Shown: piece after piece, positions 12,570 to 22,266 of the stretch | Position numbering within the stretch: the stretch's first letter is position 1 | Layout of the letters: every line of letters begins with the position of its first letter | Assembly: GCA_023105745.1 (NCBI GenBank) | Contig: JALGQZ010000015.1 | Location: forward strand, 5,541,499 to 5,605,498 | DNA: 64,000 nt | Direction of reading: 5' to 3' | Origin: Austropuccinia psidii | Taxonomy: Eukaryota > Basidiomycota > Pucciniomycetes > Pucciniales > Sphaerophragmiaceae | The notes under the pieces: generated by a model | Database searches by the model: none | Told to the model about the DNA's origin: nothing | What the model saw: only the letters and a program-made list of their open reading frames with translations | Made by a program: the position numbers and the translations under genes

Positions 12570-14061
12570 TGTCACAACCATGGCAATTCACCTCCTTGGA
12601 TCTCCATATGGCATATCAAGCCACAGTCCTTTTATGGCCAATTGGCCATATCCATCACCAGTGGCCAATATGGCCATGTCATCATCTTATGGACCATTTA
12701 TTGCCATTTGTCTTTTGGGGCCTTCATGGCCCTTCACCTCAATCCAGGCGCCATAGCGGCAATTCATTCCCAAATGGGTATTTCTGGTCATTTCCCTCAA
12801 AACCAGGGGAAATGGCCCAAATGGCTGGTTTTGGCCATTTGTGCTCATAATGCGCATTTGCACATTTTTGCGCACTTTTGTGAATTTGCGCAATTTTTTG
12901 CGGACTTTGCGCATTTGCGCATATTTGTGCATTTTTGCGCACTTTGACGCAAAGTGTCCAAAAGACACTTTCCCGCCCTTTGGGCCAGTTTTTGGCTCAG
13001 AACCCAAAAGTAGCCAAAAAACACAAAGGACCCAGCAACACTTTTCGAAGCTCTGAAGCAATCACATCCATCTTTTCCCCTCTGTCTTTCCATCTCAAGA
13101 CCTTTGGACGTCATCTTCTTTCCAATGAACCAATATGCCATAAATGATGTTATATATAATTGTGCATCATTTTTCAACAGCAATTCAATGGTGGCAATAT
13201 CAAATGGTCATTTAAACATTCCAACATATCATCACGTCATCAAGGCACCCAATCATTCAGAGGACTCATCAAGGCTCAAGAGCAAGTGTTTCAACATCAA
13301 AGACCAATCATGCCATCAAGACGTCATTGGATAATTCCTTTCACAGTATTCCTCCAAGGCAATACTGTTCAAAATTTCTCAAGGGATTCAAGAGGCAGTT
13401 CATTCATTCAATTGTCAAGTGTCAAAGCTCCACTCAATCCATCTTGGCAACCATATTCATTGCAATACAGTCTGTATCCATCAAGAACTGTATTTAATTT
13501 TCAAGCATGGGATATTCATTCAACCCAATTCAATTTCAATATTAGGCAGCTGTATCAATTCCCAAAACAATCAATACAGCCTCAAGGATCAATACAGATC
13601 AGTTTTCAGCCTGAAGAACTCAAGCTCCCAACTTTTCACATATACTGGCTACCCTTTTCACCCTGGGGGGTTTTCCCCAGTTAATCAATATACTTTGATT
13701 TTATTTTATCTTTATTTATCTTATCATTTTGTTAAGTGAATACTGATATTATCAAGTCAGTCATTTAGCACCTTTTCTCTTATTCTTTCTTAGCCTGTCA
13801 ATGAATATTTGGTGGTCATATCCTTACTAATTCCATTGTTCATTTTGACAGGTTGAAACAGTGATTAAGGACTTACTTGGTTGGCTCTTTGGCCATTTGG
13901 CTTCTCTTTCCTCTCATTGCATCTCATCCTGTACCTGCATATTTGTTAGAGGAATTTATTCTTTATTTTTATTTCTTTATTCTTTGGAGTCTTCCAAGTG
14001 AGTTCCCTGATTGCTGAGTGCCAGGCCACTCTTGTATTTCTGTCCAAGAGCCCCTGTGACA
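12570..14061 (+). mobile_element. Solo LTR related to element 3 but twice as long
   Basis: It starts TGTCACAACCATGG (compare TGTCACAGCCAAGG in element 3) and ends AGCCCCTGTGACA, flanked by CTCAT at 12565-12569 and 14062-14066. Its last 400 bp follow the element 3 LTR: a GGGGGTTTTCCCC run, a TGGTGGTCATATCC block, a GACAGGTTGAAACAGTG block, GTTGGCTCTTT and GAGTGCCAGGCC. At 1492 bp it is about twice the 736-bp element 3 LTR. The extra 5' half holds a GCGCA-rich array resembling internal, non-LTR sequence of element 3 (46798-46973). Confidence 0.85.
12850..12955. repeat. TGCGCA-rich array inside the solo LTR
   Basis: Irregularly spaced GCGCA/TGCGCA motifs separated by runs of T (for example TTTTTGCGCACTTT). 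Comparable arrays lie at 46798-46840 and 46927-46973 in element 3. Overlapping short frames in both strands here look like low-complexity artefacts. Confidence 0.7.
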
Positions 14062-14066
14062 CTCAT

Positions 14067-15271
14067 TAAAGAAAATAAGGGATAGAAGAACCAATTGAAA
14101 ATGTGTGACACTTCTTTTTAGTAGAAAAAACTATCTTTATGATACTCAAAAACCTTCTTTTTTGATGCTTTTGTTTCATTTTTTGAGTTCTGTTAGTATT
14201 CTTTATGGTGATGTGTTATTTTGAGTACTTTATTACTTTTTGTTTTTTGTGTTTTTGTTTAATTTATCCTAAGTTTCTGTTTTATGTTATTAATTGGCTC
14301 CAACTTAGTTTTATGTTTTTTTATTAATTAAACATTGTGGGAGGCCTTGTAGGGCCAGAAACTGTTGATTCATTCACACATGTGAAATGTGTTACAGTAC
14401 AGGACCTGTAATATTCGTCATATTTACAGTAGCGGCCATCAGAGGGCCTGTATTGTTATTTCCTATTTGAATTGCAAATTTTCTACCATGGCAAGGGATG
14501 TAATATATAAATCCAAGTACTTTTCTTCCTCACAAATTAATAATACTCTCAAACAGAAAAAGTAAGGACTTTCCTTTTGAAAAATAAGAAAAATTTCAGC
14601 CTTAAGAATAAAAATTGATGAGCCAATGTGATCAGAAAATGGAAAAAAGAAAAATAATCAATGACCTTCAGAAGCTTTCATAAAGGAGTAAGGAAATAAT
14701 TATAGCTTTTAGGAATAAAATTACTGTAATGAATTTGAAAGAACTCATTTTCTACTTCTGAGGTTAAAGAAGTTTAACCAGTTCAAATGAGTAACATCCA
14801 CAATCCAGTTTCTTCAGGTAAAGATTTAGTGGTAAACAGCTGAATTTGATATTTGGAATACACTTTTTGCAGAAAAAATAGGAAATCATATTGTTATAAA
14901 GTAATAATAAGTAAAAAATCAAGAAAGATATAAGGCCTTGTTCATTTTTTATATTGTATTTATTTATTTTTGGCCATCAAAAGGATAGAATTGTCTAAGT
15001 TCAAAATACATTTGTAAATTACAATTTTTTATCATGAAGAAGATACTTGTTAAGGTTAAAATATAAATGGAAAGTACTTTCAAATAAAATACTATATATT
15101 TACTAGATTCAATTAATAAAGGAAAGAAAATAATGCGAATTCTGTCATGTTCCAGTGGCTAGAATATCTTGGGATAATGACAAACATTGAAATCCTGGTC
15201 TAACCCAATTCACAGCAAGGTTCCAAGCTCAGTCTAGGATGGGTCCAAGTTGAATTCCAAATGCAACACCC
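14067..15271. other. AT-rich intergenic DNA
   Basis: No coding region or LTR ends recognised. A small palindromic stretch CACATGTGAAATGTG lies near 14378, and two spaced copies of a (A/C)GGxCCTGTA motif lie near 14400-14450. Otherwise nothing that I can name. Confidence 0.4.
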
Positions 15272-16295
15272 GCTGTCAGGTGTAGCCATTTTTCTCATGC
15301 TGAATATTATGTCTCCCTGGTGTTTGAATTACTAATTTTAGTGATTCTGGAAGGTTTAAGCTTTGAAAAATAATTCTTTTAAGGATTAAGGCAATACTGG
15401 TTGATAGAGGCATGGTGCAGACCAGTATTAACCAAAAATCTTCAAATCCAGATATGTCAGACAATTTTTGAGATATCAAAAATTCAAGATCATATAATTG
15501 AAGGACTTGATGAGCTCTTTAATTGGGTATGCTTCATGTTTACCATTCTCAAAAATAGAAAAAGTTACAAGTCTTTCAGCTTTTTTGATGTAATTTTGTA
15601 CATCATTATGTGGCTTCAAAAACTTCCAAGCCAGATATCTTCACCAATTTACTCAATATCTATATTTCAATTATTCAGATTTGTATGGCTCCATAAGCTC
15701 TACATATTGGTATACAACAAAGTACATCTGTAAGAATATATGCCAAAGATACAGGGGTTTCTTTATATTGCTATTTTCAGAAATCCTGCATTTTGAGTAT
15801 TAAACCTTTGAACCAAGATGCCTCTGCCAATTTTAGAGATACAGGGGTCTAAGGTATCTGAAATCAAAGCTACCACTCAGATTTTGAATTTGGTTATACT
15901 TTTTTACAGTTTTGTACAAGTTCTACTAGACTTTTGGGGGGTTCTTGGTGAAAAAAGGGGGTATAATGCTATCTCCTGATGCAGGAGTGCTACAGAGGAA
16001 TTGATGATACCATCAGATAGCTCTGACAGAAAGCTTCAAGAAGAATACCATTTTGGTGGCGTTTGCATTAAACATGGTTAAGCTAGATGAGAGGTGGAAA
16101 TAAGGGTTTTTGCTTATTTGGTCTTATCTTTGTCTTTTCATATACTATTTGGGTAAGGTTGGTATATTTATATTTGAGGATTTTTCCTCTCTATATTTTA
16201 CCTGTATTGGCTTTATTTGTCCAATACTCTCCATATCATTTTTTATGGTATATGGGATGTTATGCTGATTCTCTGTTTGGAGTCACAAGCTGACA
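15272..16295 (+). repeat. Degenerate TGTCAG-family LTR
   Basis: The right end is clear: GGAGTCACAAGCTGACA stops at 16295, as in the copies at 5879-7300 and 58926-60363. Upstream blocks also match: a GAGATATCAA stretch, ACCATCAGATAGC near 16010, TAGATGAGAGGTG near 16085, and TTTTATGGTATAT near 16240. The left end is uncertain; a TGTCAGG occurs near 15272, but no target duplication supports it. Confidence 0.5.
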
Positions 16296-17584
16296 TTGTT
16301 GACCATTGTGTTGTCTATAAAAACCACTCAATCCCTGTACCTACTATTTCCCTTGTGTGTTATCACTCTCTCTTCCTTTTATTAGGTTTTTTGTGGCTGC
16401 TTCACTCCCCACCTGTTCTAACCTGGCTAAAACATACTATCTTGCCTTTCGAAAACTTTCCTCTTAACACAGCATACCAACTCATTCCATTCCTCATTTC
16501 TTACCCTTAAGAGTTTTTGACTTGACGTATAGAATGGTGAACATTCCCTGATATTTACCTCCTGTTTTCTTGACAGTTATGAAGCAGCGATTCTGTATTC
16601 TCTAGTGATGCAAGCGCAACCTAACCTCCTACTTCTCATCAAGGATTTAACGTTCGAGGTGATTGGTTTTAGCTTAATTTCTGGCTCAGAAGTTCGCCGC
16701 ATGTCAGGGGGGAGTCCATCTTACAAGTTGTCGTCATTGAAGTTCTTTCAAGTAAGCTTTTGGCATGAGCTTTTTTGAGGTGTTCTTTTTCCTGTTTCAT
16801 CCTTTGCAAAGAAAGTTTTCTGGTTTTGTGTATGCAAAATTCTAAAAAAAAGCTATTATTTCCGTTCGGAGCAAACCACTGCCTACTTTACGCAAAGCCT
16901 GCATATGCTCCCTATTCATTTTTTCTTCTATACGTGATCCTTTGACTCGTCACGCAAAAATAATCTGAAACCCATCAGAATTCTGTGATGAATGCCCTAG
17001 GAAAGAAAATGAATTTTCAAAAATACCGGCTCAAGGCGATAAGTAAAAGCCTCAGGTTATCAGAGATAGTTTCTCGTGCTGGAATTTGTGTGGAACACAT
17101 AATTATGAACCACTCATCAAGGTCAGTCCGGTCAGCCGACCAGGATGTTCCTTGGTTATGTAATTTGCAGCCAACTGAAAGAGCTCATGGGGGCGCAAAA
17201 CTACCGATGCCCACTGGGAAGAAATAAAGTGATGGCGTCATACAATTTTTAAAACCTCTCTTAATAAACGTCCCCATTGATTTCCAAACAAAGATTCAAT
17301 CCAAACAACCAAGCTTTTCCCTCGACCATGGCGAAGCCGTCTCAAAAGTAGGCCGCCACAAGTCACACGTGTAATCTACATACATGAGCAGCGTATTACT
17401 CCGTTCTTCTGGGGAGAACCGCTCGATACTGCTTTCTTTGTTGGACTTTCAGTTCAGTTTGTGAGATCTTTTTGAACTGTGAATGAAAGAGACATCCAGC
17501 CTTGGAACTGCCAGCTTACGGCAGGCATCCTAGTTCTTTTTCACCCATCAACAATTAGCTGAGCCTTTTTATTCCAAAAATAGA
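16296..17584. other. Less AT-rich DNA upstream of the host gene
   Basis: Base composition is visibly less AT-rich than in the flanking repeats and no transposon motif is seen, so this is probably single-copy DNA holding the promoter and possibly a 5' exon of the gene at 17651. A possible 3' splice site (CATTTTAG, near 17629-17636) lies just before the favoured ATG. A 79-codon frame at 16988-17227 is listed separately. Confidence 0.45.
16988..17227 (+). CDS. Small hypothetical open frame (79 aa)
   Basis: An ATG-initiated frame of 79 codons ending in TAA at 17225-17227, in the less AT-rich island upstream of the secreted-protein gene. The product is basic and has no motif, signal peptide or membrane segment I can identify. 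It may be a chance frame or an exon remnant. Nothing conserved is available in this window to test it. Confidence 0.2.
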   Translation: MNALGKKMNFQKYRLKAISKSLRLSEIVSRAGICVEHIIMNHSSRSVRSADQDVPWLCNLQPTERAHGGAKLPMPTGKK

Positions 17585-17650
17585 ATGTTCGCATTATTTT
17601 TCCACCATTTGCGTTCGACGAATCGGGCACATTTTAGGCTGACGTGCTTA

Positions 17651-18868
17651 ATGTACTCGTTCATATTGCTATCAATCAACTGTCTGCTTCCAGGGAAAAG
17701 AAAAGCAGTTCAAGAAATTGTTCCTCAGATTGTCAGAAAAAAAGTCACCATTGAGCAGCAACCGCAGAAATTTGATTTATCCTACCTAGTTCAGGTTTCG
17801 CCCCTAAATATCAGAGGAAGCTCATCGACAGATCGCAGACTCATAGACTTGAATGCACGACCTCCCCTAGGTGACAGCTCAGATGGAGACGAAGCCGAGT
17901 ATTTTCATTTTCACCCCGTTCGTTCCGTTTCCAATTTAATCCGGCCTACAGTTCCCCCAGCTACAAGAAAAATTCAAAGAATTGCAGAAGCTCCCAAACT
18001 ATGGGGAATACCGATATTTTTATTGCAGACTTTCAAGATGGACGTAAGAGACTTCACCCAAATTTTGTTTCCAGAGGAGGCTAAAATTTGTAAGCCCACA
18101 GGCTTCACAGGAACTTGGATTGAGTTAGAGAAAATTATGCAAATGCTTCCACTACAGAGAGATTTCCAAAAATATTTCGTGATGGAAACAGAGGATGGCT
18201 TTCGCTTTCCCCACATCCCTATGCTCAAAAGGAAGGAAGCTACCTCCAGCCGGCGAGCTGTGATATATGCAGCGAATTGCGTAGCAGGCGAGCTGCTTTT
18301 CCAAGATCTGGGCCTTGAAGATAAGAAAATAGAACTCATCAGAGATCTTGGTCAAAAATGGAGCGTGGAAGCTCCGATTGGCTCGAAATCGCAAAAGATT
18401 TTTCCGATCATGGTAGAGGCACTCGATTATGGCACCAAATCACTGCTCATCAAAATCTCGCGTTTGAACCAGGTGATCTCAGAGCCTCCATTTAAGACGA
18501 AAATCGAGTTGGAAGAGGCTCAAAGGAGTGCGCTAGAATTCTTTCACGAAATTTGGAGAAATTCATCACCGTTAGAGATGAACCAGATGATAGAAGGCAG
18601 GGTAACAACAAGCCGAAGTGACCTGGTAGCATTATTTACCTCCTTTTTCAAAAATTACAAGCGGAGAGTCGACTTGGTGACTTTTGGCAATGTTGTGTTT
18701 GAGACTTGGCTGAAGAATCATCTACCTGACATAAGAGACAAGATAATAAAACAAAATAGGTTAAAATACAAGATAAAAGAAGCGATCAATGATATTGCTA
18801 TCCTAGAAGCGATTGCTAGCTTTGATGGAGTTCTACTGAGGGAAGTATTTCTTGGGATGTGTCTATGA
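17651..18868 (+). CDS. Predicted secreted protein of a rust-type family, about 405 aa
   Basis: This is the only long intact frame with no transposon motif. From the ATG at 17651 the product begins with a short signal-peptide-like stretch (MYS then FILLSINCLLP, followed by GKRK), so secretion is likely. An in-frame ATG at 17585 would add 22 residues and bury the signal, which is why the later start is preferred. A DLN motif lies near residues 66-68, then an acidic patch, then a LWGIPIF block near 117-123. The C-terminal 250 residues look helical, with motifs such as SRLNQVI, FFHEIWR and INDIAILEAI. No transmembrane segment follows and there are few cysteines. From memory it resembles large families of about 400-residue secreted proteins of unknown function in rust fungi; that link is recollection. 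A role as an effector is possible but unproven. The gene sits alone between repeats. Confidence 0.75.
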   Translation: MYSFILLSINCLLPGKRKAVQEIVPQIVRKKVTIEQQPQKFDLSYLVQVSPLNIRGSSSTDRRLIDLNARPPLGDSSDGDEAEYFHFHPVRSVSNLIRPTVPPATRKIQRIAEAPKLWGIPIFLLQTFKMDVRDFTQILFPEEAKICKPTGFTGTWIELEKIMQMLPLQRDFQKYFVMETEDGFRFPHIPMLKRKEATSSRRAVIYAANCVAGELLFQDLGLEDKKIELIRDLGQKWSVEAPIGSKSQKIFPIMVEALDYGTKSLLIKISRLNQVISEPPFKTKIELEEAQRSALEFFHEIWRNSSPLEMNQMIEGRVTTSRSDLVALFTSFFKNYKRRVDLVTFGNVVFETWLKNHLPDIRDKIIKQNRLKYKIKEAINDIAILEAIASFDGVLLREVFLGMCL

Positions 18869-18913
18869 CAATAGCACTCATCAGTGAGTATAAAGCCCTT
18901 CTCAGGAAGGTAT

Positions 18914-18958
18914 TATGATTACCCCATTATTCAAAAGACAATGGGCGTTGTAATCATA
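18914..18958. other. Hairpin 3' of the secreted-protein gene
   Basis: TATGATTAC (18914-18922) pairs with GTAATCATA (18950-18958), extended inside by CCCATT and AATGGG. It lies about 45 bp after the stop codon, within the likely 3' untranslated region. Confidence 0.55.
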
Positions 18959-18984
18959 GTTATTGTAATGTTAGAGATTAAAAG

Positions 18985-19020
18985 GAGTCGATGGGTCTTG
19001 CATTTGTGTCCCATCGACTC
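18985..19020. other. Perfect 11-bp stem hairpin
   Basis: GAGTCGATGGG (18985-18995) is the exact reverse complement of CCCATCGACTC (19010-19020), with a 14-base loop. It follows the first hairpin by 26 bases. Possible roles are 3'-end structure of the upstream transcript or remains of a small inverted-repeat element. Confidence 0.6.
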
Positions 19021-19639
19021 TTAACGCTCTTCGTCACGCACTCGCTGGTGTGCTCCTCTTAGCTGCTGTCATATCCCTTCATACATAAGATATTAATTCC
19101 CTATTATTCAGTTTCTTTATAGTATTCTGTCGAAAAACTAGCAATTTATGACTATGAGCTTCCTTTTCCCCCGTACCTTCAGCCAGGAAATGATGCTTTA
19201 TTTTCAGCCTGTAAATTCAAGCAACTGGGAACTAATTTGATTATATCAAAGGTAAACATCAATAAAGGGAGTGAATTATGATATAATTATAAAAAGAAGG
19301 TGTCAAGTGGAGATGATGAATTGTAAGGTTTTCACTTTAAGAAGAGGCCAGTCATTACTCTAAAAAGAATATAGAGCCTCCATTGTCATTAAATGTCACA
19401 GTTTCATTGTTAGAGCATTCCAGCGTTGAACTGAAAGGTACTCTGAGACGACTCCATCATTATGTAATCTATTTTCAACCTTATCTTCTCTCAGGATAAT
19501 CACCCCAATTTATTACTTGTATACTTAATGGGGTCTATTGACCACTAAATACACGTTGTTACTTAGCTCAGTAGTGTTCTTACTTGTAGTCTATTTAAGC
19601 TCTTTGTCTCCCAGTTATTTTCAGAACCATCTTGTTCTG

Positions 19640-19965
19640 TTTCCTTCTCCGCTACCCTTTAGCTTTGCTGCTGTTGTCTCTCCTATCCCCTCACTGTTTG
19701 GCTAAGACTAATTTTCTCCTACCTCCTGAAGGTCTTGTCTACTTGTCATTTTGTTGTTATCTGCCTCTTTATTAAGTTTGATCTCTTTCTGTTACCTTCT
19801 CCACTACCCTTTAGGTTTGCTGCTGTTGTCTATCCTGTCCCCTTACTGTTTGGCTAAGACTAATTTGGTCATGCCTCCTGAAGGTTCTCTGCTGTTGTCT
19901 CTGCTTTACCCTGAATTTTTGGATAAGACTTATTTGGTCCTGCCTCCTGAAGTTATTTTTTCCAA
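19640..19965. repeat. Pyrimidine-rich tandem repeat
   Basis: Three degenerate copies of a unit containing GCTGCTGTTGTCT, CTGTTTGGCTAAGACT and CCTCCTGAAGGT follow one another, the first two about 160 bp apart and the last shortened to about 80 bp. A 77-codon frame across it is rich in Leu and Ser and probably reflects the repeat, not a gene. Confidence 0.65.
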
Positions 19966-20247
19966 CCTTTTGTTTTTTTACTAAGTTTCCTTTGTAAAAA
20001 ACAAAACAGTGTTGCTCTGGTTGTATAGCTTATTATTTACAAGGAGTGTACTCCATGGTATTGAAAGGGGTTATTATTTGTTGAGGATGATATAGAATAT
20101 ATATTAATACGCATTTAAATAATTTAATAATTTTTGTCATATCATTATAGTATAACTCAACACATTATCAGACAAATTATTGGGAAATTGGAAATCTTTT
20201 TTGTTTGAAGTACTATATCCATTGTCTTTATCATTCCTGTTTTAGCT

Positions 20248-20386
20248 GTGTGAACCCAGAGGAAAACAAACTTCTGGTTGTATCCTAGCATCTCATTTCA
20301 TCATACTCATCTCAAATGTGTGAACCCAGAGCAAAACAGCCTAGTTGTTGTATCCCAAATCTTCCTTTCCTTCATCATATAAATCA
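20248..20386. repeat. Two tandem copies of a 70-bp unit
   Basis: TGTGTGAACCCAGAG followed by AAAACA, GTTGTATCC and ATCT occurs twice at a spacing of about 70 bp (TGAACCC at 20252 and 20321). No function seen. Confidence 0.6.
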
Positions 20387-20513
20387 AATTATGTCATCAA
20401 GGACTTAATTAGTCACCTATTACCAACTTCAGACAACTATTTCACATGGGTAACCATGATGGAGTCTGACTTAAATGTTATTGGATCTTCAAATTTAATC
20501 TTAGGAACTGATC

Positions 20514-22266
20514 ATATGCAAACTTACCAAAATTGTAGTTAAAATTGAGGTGTTGTGTATATTTACTGAATTGGCTAAGAATTTTCCATACAGAATGTAA
20601 ATACTGTGTGAGCTCAATTTAAAAGTGTTTAAGGCCATAGTATGGCTTTAAACATATAAAAGGGCAAAATCCATGGAAAGAGGTGGGACAAAGGAAAAGA
20701 CAAAACAGAGCTAGGGTTCCCAACTTTTTGGATCTGCAAGGATTCAATTAAGGTTTTCCACCTGTATTGGAAAATTTTAAACCTTATTTAAACTTTAAGA
20801 TTAGACTTCGATCTAACCTCAAATTATAAACTGGGTTTATCCTAATTTGGACAGGAATTTCAAGCTGCCAAAGGGTAAATCCCAATATGCAGGCTTGAAA
20901 TTAAAATTTTGAGACCTGTCAAAGCTTGAAAAGCTTAAATAAGCTTAAAACGCTAAGGTTACAAGCATTAAAAACTTATCAAAAGTTAAGGTCTAGTGTG
21001 TATTGCTATTCTATGTGGAAAAATAGTGATAACTTCAAAAATTCATTAAAAATCCAATTCTTAATGGATTTGCTTGAAAGTTTCACACAGCTTACAATTT
21101 AATATTATCTATAGACAAAGTAAATTTTAAGAATCTCTTATAAACATAGTTCCTGGGTAATCAGCCTGGAAGTTTACTATTTTAATTATACTTAAAAATA
21201 ATTAAGATTTCTTTAAAAATTAATTGAAAGTTGAGCTTAAGAGATTTCTGCTTGAAACTATATTTTTAAGTTGTTAATGTGATGAACTTTAATATAAATA
21301 AGCTTATTTTATATTAAAGCTCAACATAATTAACTTGAATGAGGATTAAAGCTACTTGGAGGTAAGAATAACACTGGTAACTTTAAATTGGAATTAAAAA
21401 TAAGTTACCTTAAGCTAAGAAACTTATTTTTAAGCATGTTTTTTCAGTTTTGACCTGAGAACACCCTCTATATCCATTATGAATAATGAGGGCTGCTCTG
21501 TAGACATAAAAAGAGTCTTTTCATCACTGTTGTTGTCCATAATCAATTATCAATCCAATCATATTAGACATTCAAACAGGTAAAGTATTATCATATATAA
21601 AGTCATATTATTAAAGTGCTTCTTAAGTATCTTATTCTTTATAAATCTTGAATTAAATAATTGAAATTATAGAAATTAGATTATCATTGTAATCACCTAT
21701 GATATATTTTATTCTAGAAAATTATTGTTTTTAAAATATCTTTTAAAATCCTCAAATTCCTTTCGAAAACTCTTTAATCATAATTTATATTATGAAAAGT
21801 TGTTATATATTTGAAAATATTGATATTTGGCATGTTTTTAACTTAGAATTATTATTTAATATGATAACTATTGTTGTTTGACTTGTTGTATTAAATAAAT
21901 ATTATAAGTAAGTTTTCTCTAAAATTCTATATCTTTTTTATCTATTATTAGTTTTTTATATAGAATTTTTTTATAAGAATTATTTCTGCACAGTGTGTGT
22001 TGTAATTATTTTGTGAAAAATATTTATATTTTTCACGTGTAATTGTCCCATTAAGAGCTTTACACTTCTTATTGTTATAACTGTCAGTGACTATAACAAT
22101 AATAGAACAATTATAATTTATTTTAATTATTATATTTTTTTATTATTACTTTATATAATGATAATTAAATCTGTTTTTTCATTATTATTTTTCATAATTA
22201 CATTTAAATTTGTGGTTATAATATTTTAATATATTATATGTTTTTACTGAGGACTGTCATAGTACT
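20514..22266 (+). repeat. Truncated LTR of element A family, target of the outer element
   Basis: From ATGCAAACTTACC onward this aligns in the same orientation with 2408 to about 4175 of the element A LTR. The first roughly 340 bp of the LTR are missing and the right end stops at GTCATAGTACT, where the minus-strand LTR of the outer element begins. The LTR was therefore probably split by that insertion, and the missing 3' end would lie beyond the other end of the outer element, which is not in the window. Confidence 0.7.

Noticed and set aside
12569..13061. Several overlapping frames on both strands rich in His, Met and Ala
   Set aside because: They coincide with the GCGCA and GGCCAT low-complexity stretches of a solo LTR; open frames on both strands follow from composition.
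13160..13739. 174-codon and 106-codon plus-strand frames
   Set aside because: They lie wholly inside the solo LTR 12570-14061; the matching part of element 3's LTRs (47300-47794) is open in a different way and shows no protein motif.
15272..15276. TGTCAGG as the left boundary of the degenerate LTR with a target duplication
   Set aside because: Flanks CCCGC and TTGTT do not match, so the boundary is only a guess.
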